A stretch of 7,529 nt of DNA. It comes from an uncultured Bacilli bacterium (GTDB lineage: Bacteria > Bacillota_I > Bacilli_A > RFN20 > CAG-826). The stretch covers positions 1 to 7,529 of the forward strand of contig CALVMF010000054.1 in assembly GCA_944342125.1 (NCBI GenBank). Reading direction: 5' to 3'. A program made the position numbers and the translations under genes. A model generated the notes under the pieces. The model saw only the letters and a program-made list of their open reading frames with translations, was not told the DNA's origin and searched no databases. Shown in pieces: positions 1-6,911 of the stretch. The stretch's first letter is position 1, and every line of letters starts with the position of its first letter.

Positions 1-2256
1 ATTCATTTTAACTATCAAGACAAAATGGAATTATCTTTAGAAAAGTATGGAGATGGAAAATACACAGTTTTAGATGATTTTATGCCTTCTATTGCAGACT
101 TTACTGGCGCTTATACCGCTTATGGAGATGGAAGTTGTTATAATAATATGTTTATCATTAGTAATGATTATTCACCTATTTATGACACTTTTGCTATCAA
201 CTCATATTATCCTCTTTATGGCATTTACAATAAAACATATTATTACGCAAAATCATATTTCGATGTTATCGATGGAACAAGACGCTTGATGATTGATATC
301 TATGATTATGAGGATGATTACCTATATTATTCAACTTATCTAGAAGTAAAAGATAATGTTTCATATTTATATGATGTTTTAATAGACTATGAGGTTTATA
401 TTAGCGACATAGGCATGATTTATGGTTCGTATTTTGATAGTGAAAATACAGCTTTAACTTTTGGATATGAACTTAATGATTTCGGTGCTCTTTTATCCAA
501 TAAAGTCACATTAAATAATGAAGAATTTGATATCGCCATAGGTTTTGATAATGGTTCAATCTATAAATTAACTAACGAATCGAGAGAAATTATACTTAGA
601 CCATACTTAAATGGGATTTCATTAACGGAAAACGGCGAAACTAAATATTATCCAATTGATGATACATCACATTTATCAGGTACATTTAAAGATCAAGATT
701 TAGAATTTAGTTATGATGATCTTTTAGGTGAACTTTTAATAAACGGAAAGCAAACTGAATATCAAAAGAAAGTTGTAAATGGTGAGCTCGGAATAAGCAT
801 ACATATAGATAATAAAGAATACTTTTTCACAGAATTTAAAGATGATATCGCTATTAAAGTCAGTGTTGATGGTAACTCTAGATATCTACTAGCTTATGAC
901 ACTTTCTTAACCAATTTTAAAAACAATTATGAGTTTGTCGGTAACGGAGAAAGTGAAAAACTATCGATTGGCGACGATTTTAAAGTTACATATTTAGGAG
1001 AAACAGTGGATGCAACTTTAATTTATGATCCACTTGAAGAATTTCCTAGCGTTGAATTTACCATTAAAGGAAAAACCTACGTTTTTAGTATTTTAGAGCT
1101 TAACAACGGCATATTTACTTTAACTTCAGAAGGAACAAGCAAAAACTTTTTCACTGAATCTATTTTAACTGGGTTAAGACAATTATATACATCTGGAAAA
1201 GGCAAAATTCACGTTAGTGGCAACGAAATAAATTATTTAGGCGAAACTTTAAAGTTTGACTTAAAGTCTTACTATAACGCATACAGTTTCACAAACAACG
1301 TCGCATTATATTTTGAAACTGCAGAAGGCGAAGAACATTACATTATTTATTATAAATATGAAATGCTCACAGATTATAAAGTTGGAAGCGCAGAACCAAT
1401 CGAAACATATGTAACTAAAGAAGCTTTTGATTCTTTTGTTGGAAGATATGTTTTTAATGGAACTTATGGGCCAGAATCTTTTGAACTTACTAGCGATGGG
1501 AAATTCTATGCTGATGTTTTAAACGAAAAGGGCGATGGGTTAATCTTACGTCAAGAAAAAGAATACCATATTGGTGTTTCTGTTCTTGCCACAGGTGAAA
1601 CACAGGTCACTTTGCAGTTTAACCACAAAGGAACCTGGCTTTATCTATATAAAAATGGTTATTCGCTACTTGTTTTTGAAACAAAGTATGTTGATGAGAG
1701 ACTTTTTGCGGTCAACGGAACTTTTGCGAGCGAAAACAATGCTAACGTTGTATTTATCAATAGAGATATAGTTTATATTGATGGCGAAGAAGCTACTATT
1801 AACTCTTTGAGTGGTGAAGTAGTTGCAAACGGAACAATTACCTTAAATGTAACTCTTAACGACACAACACAAGATTTAGTATTTAAATTAGATGAAAATG
1901 CAGAAGTTGAAAGTGCAACACTAGGTGAAACTTTACTTAATGATACAAATCTTGATCTCAATGTATTCAAAGGGCCACATTCTGATGAGAGCGGTAATAC
2001 ATATAATGTTTCTGACTATGTTGGAATTGGAGGGGCAATTGATGGCTTAAAAGTTACTGTAACTTCTTCAGGTGGCAGCTCATCCACTTATACAGAATAT
2101 GCAGTTGTTAATAGAAATGGAAAATTAGCATTACTAATTGAAGGAATTGGTTACAATTATTATCTAATTTATGATGGTAGTAGTGTAACAGCGGAAAGTG
2201 AATCTACAATACCTCTTCCTCCACCTCCACCTCCACCACCACCACCATCTATTTAA
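1..2256 (+). CDS. Large tyrosine-rich beta-repeat protein, probably surface or secreted (5' end cut by window)
   Basis: I do not recognise the family. The frame has no stop from base 1 to TAA at 2254-2256. The ATG at 25 has no ribosome binding site before it and the eight codons upstream are open, so this is most likely the 3' part of a longer gene. Counting from that ATG, about 28 of the first 148 residues are Tyr. The rest alternates short hydrophobic, polar and Gly/Asn/Asp-turn stretches typical of beta-sheet domains. Diverged units of roughly 80-90 residues can be aligned on a central Leu-Gly-Glu: LLGELL at 233-238, YLGET at 323-327 and YLGET at 404-408. Looser relatives lie further on, including ATLGETLLN. 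There is one Cys, no visible membrane segment and no LPXTG sorting signal. The C-terminus is a run of ten prolines followed by Ser-Ile. An intrinsic terminator begins 5 nt after the stop, so it is transcribed separately from the next gene. An extracellular role is inferred from composition only; the signal peptide would be upstream of the window. Confidence 0.8.
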   Translation: MHFNYQDKMELSLEKYGDGKYTVLDDFMPSIADFTGAYTAYGDGSCYNNMFIISNDYSPIYDTFAINSYYPLYGIYNKTYYYAKSYFDVIDGTRRLMIDIYDYEDDYLYYSTYLEVKDNVSYLYDVLIDYEVYISDIGMIYGSYFDSENTALTFGYELNDFGALLSNKVTLNNEEFDIAIGFDNGSIYKLTNESREIILRPYLNGISLTENGETKYYPIDDTSHLSGTFKDQDLEFSYDDLLGELLINGKQTEYQKKVVNGELGISIHIDNKEYFFTEFKDDIAIKVSVDGNSRYLLAYDTFLTNFKNNYEFVGNGESEKLSIGDDFKVTYLGETVDATLIYDPLEEFPSVEFTIKGKTYVFSILELNNGIFTLTSEGTSKNFFTESILTGLRQLYTSGKGKIHVSGNEINYLGETLKFDLKSYYNAYSFTNNVALYFETAEGEEHYIIYYKYEMLTDYKVGSAEPIETYVTKEAFDSFVGRYVFNGTYGPESFELTSDGKFYADVLNEKGDGLILRQEKEYHIGVSVLATGETQVTLQFNHKGTWLYLYKNGYSLLVFETKYVDERLFAVNGTFASENNANVVFINRDIVYIDGEEATINSLSGEVVANGTITLNVTLNDTTQDLVFKLDENAEVESATLGETLLNDTNLDLNVFKGPHSDESGNTYNVSDYVGIGGAIDGLKVTVTSSGGSSSTYTEYAVVNRNGKLALLIEGIGYNYYLIYDGSSVTAESESTIPLPPPPPPPPPPSI
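2218..2247 (+). repeat. CCT/CCA trinucleotide tract encoding ten consecutive prolines
   Basis: Ten uninterrupted proline codons, alternating CCT and CCA and then five CCA, encode residues 732-741 of the preceding protein. Ser-Ile-stop follows. The tract is preceded by Pro-Leu. Uninterrupted poly-proline is a known ribosome-stalling sequence relieved by EF-P. The triplet repeat could change length in frame by slippage. Confidence 0.9.
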
Positions 2257-2261
2257 GCTAT

Positions 2262-2290
2262 AAGGTGTTGCTAAAATGCGACACCTTTTT
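2262..2290 (+). terminator. Rho-independent terminator of the repeat-protein gene
   Basis: AAGGTGTTGC (2262-2271) pairs with GCGACACCTT (2278-2287) as a 10-bp stem with one T-G wobble. The loop is 6 nt (TAAAAT), and the run TTTTT covers 2286-2290. It lies 5 nt after the TAA of the upstream gene. In the reverse direction the hairpin is not followed by a T-run, so it should act only on the + strand. Confidence 0.92.
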
Positions 2291-2328
2291 AACACGCCTT
2301 TATGATTAAATGAGAATGAAATATGTTC

Positions 2329-2357
2329 ATATTTTGTTCGAAATTCGTGCAAAATAT
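2329..2357. promoter_or_regulatory. 29-bp imperfect palindrome, candidate operator upstream of the DUF2130-metG unit
   Basis: ATATTTTG (2329-2336) and CAAAATAT (2350-2357) form perfect 8-bp outer arms. CGAA and TTCG form inner arms around a central A at 2343. Twelve of fourteen positions are symmetric; the two exceptions lie together between outer and inner arms. The site ends 24 bp before a TATAAT hexamer, so it would abut or overlap a -35 region. A smaller inverted repeat, ATGAA-N5-TTCAT (2316-2330), touches its left edge. It does not match the CIRCE, Fur/PerR or LexA consensus as I know them. Repressor binding is inferred from position and symmetry. Confidence 0.55.
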
Positions 2358-2381
2358 ATCAAAAAGCGAAAGAAAATAAAG

Positions 2382-2387
2382 TATAAT
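2382..2387 (+). promoter_or_regulatory. Promoter -10 element for the DUF2130-metG-aldehyde dehydrogenase unit
   Basis: A perfect TATAAT sits 18 bp before the chosen start codon. No good TTGACA lies 16-18 bp upstream (2359-2364 reads TCAAAA), so the -35 is weak or replaced by an activator. Transcription from about 2394 would give a very short leader of about 12 nt that just includes the ribosome binding site. Confidence 0.5.
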
Positions 2388-2394
2388 TACAAAA

Positions 2395-2400
2395 CAGAGG
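2395..2400 (+). promoter_or_regulatory. Ribosome binding site fixing the DUF2130 gene start
   Basis: CAGAGG ends 5 nt before the ATG at 2406, which selects that ATG. The in-frame ATG at 2310 would add 32 residues, lacks a comparable site, and would place both the palindrome and the -10 hexamer inside the coding region. Confidence 0.75.
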
Positions 2401-2405
2401 TAATT

Positions 2406-3803
2406 ATGGCAAAAAGTATTAAAGCAATAGTTAAAGATAGAAACACTCTTATAATTGATGAGCCAGCAGAAACTGGTGATTTTATTGAACTCGATAAAAT
2501 CAGTAAACTTGATACTGGTTTTATTAATGAGTTAATGGAAAGTGCCTATAAAAATAGATTAGAAAAAGAGTTGAATGAAAAGCTAAATGAGAAAGAAACC
2601 TATTTAAACGAAAAACATCAAAGTAAGATTGAACTTTTAAAGAAAGATTTTGAAAAAAAACAATCTGAAGAAGTGAAAAAAATCACTGAAGAAAAACAAA
2701 AAGAAATAGATAAGTTAAAAGCGGAAAATACTAAGCTTAAATTAGATGATTCTACTAAAATTAACGAACTACAATCTAAACTAAACGCTTTTGAAGATGC
2801 GAAGAAAACAGAAATACAACTTAAACAAGCAGAAGTTGAATCGAAGTTTAAAGATGAAATAAACTCGAAATTAAACGAGATTGATAAGCTCAAAATAGAA
2901 ATAGATAACCTAAAAGAACAGAGCAAAAAAGAAATCGAAAACGCCATAAATAATACAAAAAACTCCGCAAAACTTGAATATAATGAAGAAATTTTTAATT
3001 TAAAGAGTGAAATAGAGCAGCTAAAAAATCAAAAAGGAAGCTACTCGGTAAAAGAAATTGGTGAGAACTTAGAAGTTTGGTGTGACCGCGAAGTAACTTC
3101 TTTTATGCAAAATGGATTTTTAAATTGTAAGTGGTATAAAGACAATAAAGTAGTAAAAGAAGAAGATGAAACAAGTGGATCAAAAGCTGATTTTATTTTT
3201 GAAATATATGCCGATCAAAATAAAAAAGCTGATGAGTTTATCACAAATGTATGCTTAGAAATGAAAGATGAAGACCCAGCTAGTAAAAATAAAAAGACCA
3301 ATAGGTTCTATTACGATAAACTGGATAAAAATAGAAAAAAGAAGAATTGCGAATTTGCTGTACTAGTTTCTTTACTTGAGACAGATAAACCTAACGACAT
3401 GCTAATTTATAAAGTGCCCGAATTTGAGAAGATGTATGTTGTTCGACCACAATATTTGATGACGTTTTTAAATCTTCTGACTTCGTTAAGTAATAAATAT
3501 TGCGATTTGGTTCTTGCTAAAGAAAGAGAAAGTGAAGAATTCTTGGCTCAAGACACTTTTAAGAAAGAGTTTGAAAAACTCGTAAACACTTATCTTGATA
3601 AGCCGCTTGAATCACTAAAAAAAGAAGTCGAAACCATCGGTAATGCAACACAAAAAATTATCGATTCTGCAAACGAAATTAAAAAATGCATTACGAATAT
3701 TACAGATAAATACGTTAATGAAATCAGGAAGAAGCTAGATAACTTTGATATCAAGATTAATAAAGAATATAAGAAGTTTAATAAATCAATGGAAAACAAA
3801 TAG
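2406..3803 (+). CDS. DUF2130 family protein: long coiled coil plus PD-(D/E)XK-like core
   Basis: The protein has 465 residues from ATG 2406. Residues 1-45 are a short N-terminal segment. Residues about 50-209 are a highly charged Lys/Glu-rich coiled coil with regular hydrophobic spacing. Residues about 215-390 carry the hallmarks I associate with DUF2130: GENLEVWCDREV, then KADFIFE, CLEMKDE, KLDKNRKKKNCEFAVLVSLLE and MYVVRPQ (343-349). The C-terminal ~75 residues are again charged and helical. Function is not established for the family. D262 and E285-x-K287, followed by a beta-strand and a Lys-rich helix, fit the spacing of a PD-(D/E)XK nuclease core. With the coiled coil, the layout resembles RmuC; this is inference. 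No signal peptide or membrane span is seen, so it is probably cytoplasmic. The stop is followed 18 nt later by metG, suggesting co-transcription. Family assignment is fairly sure; nuclease activity is speculative. Confidence 0.85.
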   Translation: MAKSIKAIVKDRNTLIIDEPAETGDFIELDKISKLDTGFINELMESAYKNRLEKELNEKLNEKETYLNEKHQSKIELLKKDFEKKQSEEVKKITEEKQKEIDKLKAENTKLKLDDSTKINELQSKLNAFEDAKKTEIQLKQAEVESKFKDEINSKLNEIDKLKIEIDNLKEQSKKEIENAINNTKNSAKLEYNEEIFNLKSEIEQLKNQKGSYSVKEIGENLEVWCDREVTSFMQNGFLNCKWYKDNKVVKEEDETSGSKADFIFEIYADQNKKADEFITNVCLEMKDEDPASKNKKTNRFYYDKLDKNRKKKNCEFAVLVSLLETDKPNDMLIYKVPEFEKMYVVRPQYLMTFLNLLTSLSNKYCDLVLAKERESEEFLAQDTFKKEFEKLVNTYLDKPLESLKKEVETIGNATQKIIDSANEIKKCITNITDKYVNEIRKKLDNFDIKINKEYKKFNKSMENK

Positions 3804-3821
3804 TTAAAGGACAAGCTAAAT

Positions 3822-5408
3822 ATGAAAAAAAGATTTTATATAACAACACCTATCTATTATCCAAGTGGTAATCCACATATTGGTCATGCATATTGCACAA
3901 CTTTATGTGATATTTTTGCTCGTTATAAAAGAATGAGACATTTTGATTGTTATTTTTTAACTGGCACGGATGAACATGGTTTAAAAATAGAGAAAAACGC
4001 ACAAAAAGAAGGCGTTACACCACAAGAATATGTCGATAACATCACATCTATTTTCACTAAACTTTGGAAAGCAATGAAGATTTCTAATAACGATTTTATT
4101 AGAACAACTGAAGAAAGACATATTAAAGTCGTTCAAGAAGCTTTCACTAAGATGTATCAAAATGATGACATCTATTTAGGAAAATATGAAGGTTGGTATT
4201 GCACACCATGCGAATCTTTCTGGACTGAAACCCAAGTTGGACCAGAGCATATTTGTCCTGATTGCGGAAGACCTGTTGAAAAAGCAACTGAAGAAAGCTA
4301 CTTCTTCAAAACACAAAAATATTTACCAGAACTTATGAAATGGTATGAAGGCGATAAAGTTATTTATCCTTTAAATAGAAAAAACGAAATGCTTAACACC
4401 TTTATTAAACCTGGATTAGAAGATCTTTGCGTAAGTAGAACATCGTTTTCCTGGGGAGTCCCAATTAGAGAAAATCCAAAACATGTTGCTTATGTATGGC
4501 TTGATGCTTTATGTAATTATTTAAGTGCTTTGGGTTATGGAAGTGAGCACGATGAACTTTACAAAAAGTATTGGGAAAGCGAAGAATCTGAAATAATTCA
4601 TGTAATTGGTGCTGATATTACTAGATTTCACACAATCTATTGGCCTGAATTCTTACTTTCTTTAGGCGTAAGATTACCAGATAGAGTATTTGTTCATGGC
4701 TTAATGATGATGAAAGACGGAAAGATGTCTAAATCAAAGGGAAACGTAGTTTCACCTTATCCATTAATTGAAAAATACGGAGTAGATGCGGTTAGATACT
4801 ATCTAGTTAGAGAAATTATTTTTGGACAAGATGGACAATTTACACCTGAACAATTTGTTGAAAGAATTAATGTTGATCTTGCAAACAATATAGGAAACTT
4901 AGTTAGTAGAACGGTTTCAATGATTCAAAAATATTTCGATGGAAAAATTCCTTCGTTTGTTGAAAACGTTAATGAGCAAGACAAAGAATTAGAAATTCTT
5001 GTGAAAAGCACTATTGAAAGTTATGAAAATAAACTGGATGACTTACATATAACTGAAGCAATTGTTGATGTTATGAATCTTTTAGGAAGAGCCAATAAAT
5101 ATATTGAAGAATCAGCCCCTTGGGTATTGGCGAAAGATCCTAGTAAGACTGAGAATTTAAAAAGTGTTATGGCTCATCTTGCATACATCATTTTCGTTGG
5201 AGCAAAACTCCTTGAGCCAGTCTTGGTTGAAAAAACTCCTTTAATATTTGATTCGCTTGGTGCTAGTGAAAATGAACGTGATTACTCTAATATATTTAAT
5301 GAACACGTTTTAGATAATCACGAAGTTAAAAAAGGAGAAGTCCTTTTCCCAAGATTAGATGTTGCAAAAGAAACAGAATACATTAAAGGTTTAATGGGTG
5401 GTAAATAA
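3822..5408 (+). CDS. metG: Methionine--tRNA ligase
   Basis: Charges tRNA-Met with methionine using ATP in the cytoplasm, and is needed for both initiation and elongation. The 528-residue protein has the class-I signatures: HIGH-type motif PHIGHAY (HIGH at 19-22) and KMSKS at 301-305. The connective-peptide zinc knuckle has four cysteines, C127/C130 and C145/C148. Conserved VWLDALCNYLSALG and HVIGADITRFHTIYWP (methionine/adenylate pocket region) are present, followed by a helical anticodon-binding domain with WVLAKDP. It stops after that domain. The extra ~110-residue tRNA-binding OB-fold found at the C-terminus of longer enzymes such as that of Bacillus subtilis is absent. The ATG is preceded by AAAGG (3806-3810) at a rather long 11-nt spacing. 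The upstream DUF2130 stop is 18 nt away and the next gene starts 2 nt after the TAA, consistent with one operon. No T-box leader is visible upstream. Confidence 0.97.
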   Translation: MKKRFYITTPIYYPSGNPHIGHAYCTTLCDIFARYKRMRHFDCYFLTGTDEHGLKIEKNAQKEGVTPQEYVDNITSIFTKLWKAMKISNNDFIRTTEERHIKVVQEAFTKMYQNDDIYLGKYEGWYCTPCESFWTETQVGPEHICPDCGRPVEKATEESYFFKTQKYLPELMKWYEGDKVIYPLNRKNEMLNTFIKPGLEDLCVSRTSFSWGVPIRENPKHVAYVWLDALCNYLSALGYGSEHDELYKKYWESEESEIIHVIGADITRFHTIYWPEFLLSLGVRLPDRVFVHGLMMMKDGKMSKSKGNVVSPYPLIEKYGVDAVRYYLVREIIFGQDGQFTPEQFVERINVDLANNIGNLVSRTVSMIQKYFDGKIPSFVENVNEQDKELEILVKSTIESYENKLDDLHITEAIVDVMNLLGRANKYIEESAPWVLAKDPSKTENLKSVMAHLAYIIFVGAKLLEPVLVEKTPLIFDSLGASENERDYSNIFNEHVLDNHEVKKGEVLFPRLDVAKETEYIKGLMGGK

Positions 5409-5410
5409 GT

Positions 5411-6778
5411 TTGGAAATAAAATTACTAGAAGAAATAGTTAGCGGAAAAAGAAAATATTTTTTGGATGGGAAGACTAAAGATTTAAAACAAAGAATTTCT
5501 TATCTAAAAACATTAAGATACAATCTTTTACAATATAAAAATGACTTTTATAACGCTTTTCGAGCTGATTTTAATAAGCCTGAACTTGAAGTCGCTTCAA
5601 CAGAACTTGGGATGGTTCTTAGCGAAATAGATTTTTTGATTAAAAAAGGCTACAAATATTTACTGCCTAGAAAAGTCAAAACAGGAATTATTAATTGGAA
5701 ATCAAAAGGTTATATTTTAAAAGAAGCTTATGGAGTTGTTTTAGTCGTATCTCCTTGGAATTACCCATTAAATTTATCACTTATCCCCGCAATATCGGCT
5801 TTATTTTGTGGAAATTGCGTTTTATTAAAAATGTCTAAAAGGACTAAAAACGTAAACAGGTTAATAGAGAAAATCACAGCGTTTTTGCCTAAAGAAGTTT
5901 TTAGTGTGATTTATGATGATGGTGCATCTGATAATCTTTTTGATGTGAAATATGATTACATCTTTTTCACAGGTTCAAATAAGACTGGTAAATTCGTTAT
6001 GGAAAAAGCTTCAAAGTTCTTAACTCCAGTAAGTTTAGAGCTTGGCGGGAAATCACCAGCCATCGTTAACATAGATGCTGATATTGAATTAGCCGCTAAA
6101 AGAATTGTTTGGGGCAAATTTTTAAATGCAGGTCAAACTTGTATCGCACCTGATTATGTCTATATTCACGAAAGCGTGAAAAAAGAATTTGTATTTTCAT
6201 GCATAAAATGGATTAAAAAATTCTATTTTAAAAAGGGTAGTTTATCCCAAGATTTCCCATTTGTGATAGATGATTCACAAGTAAAAAGACTGAACAACCT
6301 ATTAGAAATTGACAAAATTTTGTTTAAAGATTTGAATTTTGGTCGCCTTATGTCTCCAACAGTTACAGAAGCAACTTTCAATGATCCAATAATGAAAGAA
6401 GAAATATTTGGTCCTATTTTACCTATTGTAACTTTTAAAAATATCGGCGAAGCAATCTCTACATTAAAAGCTAAAGATAAGCCACTAGCCTTATATTATT
6501 TTGGAGAAAATAAAAACACTGCATTAAAAGTTGTTAACGATTTAAGCTATGGTGGAGCTTGTATTAATAACACTATAATGCATTTTCCAGTCAAGGGTTT
6601 CCCTTTTGGAGGAGTAGGTGCTAGCGGAATAGGTTCTTATCATGAAGAATATTCAATTGGCACATTTACTCACGAAAAACCTGTTTTAATTCAAAATAAA
6701 AAAGAATTCACAATTAAATACCCACCTTACTCAACATTAAAAAGAGTTCTTATCGAATTTTTCTTAAAAATATTTTAG
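5411..6778 (+). CDS. Class-3 aldehyde dehydrogenase (NAD(P)+-dependent), TTG start
   Basis: Oxidises an aldehyde to the carboxylic acid with NAD(P)+; the substrate cannot be told from sequence. At 455 residues it matches the class-3 (ALDH3/YwdH-like) length. Visible motifs are SPWNY with the oxyanion Asn at 117, GSNKTG at 188-193, ELGGK with catalytic Glu210, NAGQTC with catalytic Cys244, EEIFGP with Glu331, and PFGGVGASGIG near the end. The usual K-P-S-E cofactor motif reads K140-M-S-K143, so the Glu that holds the NAD ribose is a Lys; NADP+ use is inferred. The C-terminus is a short basic-hydrophobic tail (RVLIEFFLKIF) that could touch a membrane, as in fatty aldehyde dehydrogenases. The start is TTG at 5411, 2 nt after the metG stop, because no ATG lies near the expected N-terminus. 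The only upstream purine run is GGGTGG (5396-5401), so coupling to metG translation is likely. Gene symbol left open. Confidence 0.92.
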   Translation: MEIKLLEEIVSGKRKYFLDGKTKDLKQRISYLKTLRYNLLQYKNDFYNAFRADFNKPELEVASTELGMVLSEIDFLIKKGYKYLLPRKVKTGIINWKSKGYILKEAYGVVLVVSPWNYPLNLSLIPAISALFCGNCVLLKMSKRTKNVNRLIEKITAFLPKEVFSVIYDDGASDNLFDVKYDYIFFTGSNKTGKFVMEKASKFLTPVSLELGGKSPAIVNIDADIELAAKRIVWGKFLNAGQTCIAPDYVYIHESVKKEFVFSCIKWIKKFYFKKGSLSQDFPFVIDDSQVKRLNNLLEIDKILFKDLNFGRLMSPTVTEATFNDPIMKEEIFGPILPIVTFKNIGEAISTLKAKDKPLALYYFGENKNTALKVVNDLSYGGACINNTIMHFPVKGFPFGGVGASGIGSYHEEYSIGTFTHEKPVLIQNKKEFTIKYPPYSTLKRVLIEFFLKIF

Positions 6779-6827
6779 TTTGGTATATTGCAATAAATTT
6801 GAAATGGTTTAACATTAAATCTAGAAG

Positions 6828-6874
6828 TAAATTAGTAGTTGTTTTATTATACCTCCTTTCTAGCTACTAATTTA
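6828..6874 (+). ncRNA. Hairpin displaying a 16S-like anti-Shine-Dalgarno loop; candidate small RNA or 3' UTR element
   Basis: TAAATTAGTAG (6828-6838) is perfectly complementary to CTACTAATTTA (6864-6874). The stem can extend by T-G, T-A and G-T pairs to 14 bp around a 19-nt loop (6842-6860). The loop and adjoining bases contain ACCTCCTTTCTA (6851-6862), which matches the 3' end of Bacillota 16S rRNA as I know it. The second arm runs straight into a terminator hairpin at 6874, giving a two-hairpin layout like many bacterial small RNAs. A weak promoter candidate is TTGAAA (6799-6804) with TAGAAG (6822-6827). Otherwise it is the 3' UTR of the aldehyde dehydrogenase mRNA. The structure is seen directly; a function as an RNA is inferred. 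Confidence 0.5.
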
Positions 6875-6911
6875 ACCCACTCTTATTGCTCTCGGAGTGG
6901 GTTTTCTCTTT
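6874..6911 (+). terminator. Rho-independent terminator after the aldehyde dehydrogenase / hairpin element
   Basis: AACCCACTC (6874-6882) pairs perfectly with GAGTGGGTT (6895-6903), a GC-rich 9-bp stem with a 12-nt loop. The T-rich tail at 6902-6911 is interrupted by two C residues. It would end the DUF2130-metG-aldehyde dehydrogenase transcript and any small RNA starting upstream. The reverse direction lacks a T-run. Confidence 0.85.

Noticed and set aside
2164..2352. Minus-strand frame containing a run of Trp/Arg
   Set aside because: The Trp/Arg run is the reverse reading of the proline tract, and the frame crosses a terminator and the regulatory palindrome; there is no supporting start site.
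2310..2405. N-terminal extension of the DUF2130 protein from the ATG at 2310
   Set aside because: It would run through the palindrome and a perfect TATAAT, has no ribosome binding site, and encodes a Lys/Tyr-rich stretch unlike the family. ATG 2406 has CAGAGG at good spacing.
2618..2947. 109-residue minus-strand reading frame rich in Ser, Phe and Leu
   Set aside because: It is the antisense shadow of the Lys/Glu-rich coiled coil of the DUF2130 gene; its composition follows directly from that coding bias.
3790..3821. T-box or other riboswitch ahead of metG
   Set aside because: Only 18 nt separate metG from the previous gene, with no room for a leader structure, and the operon leader upstream of 2406 is too short and lacks T-box motifs.
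6835..6865. Perfect Shine-Dalgarno (AAAGGAGG) plus TATAAT on the minus strand, suggesting a reverse gene
   Set aside because: No ATG, GTG or TTG lies at a usable distance downstream on that strand, no open frame follows, and no -35 accompanies the TATAAT. The + strand anti-SD hairpin explains the sequence better.
6828..6874. Remnant of a 16S rRNA gene 3' end
   Set aside because: Only the terminal 12 bases match; the upstream sequence does not resemble helix 45 or its conserved flanks, and the match is embedded in an unrelated perfect stem.
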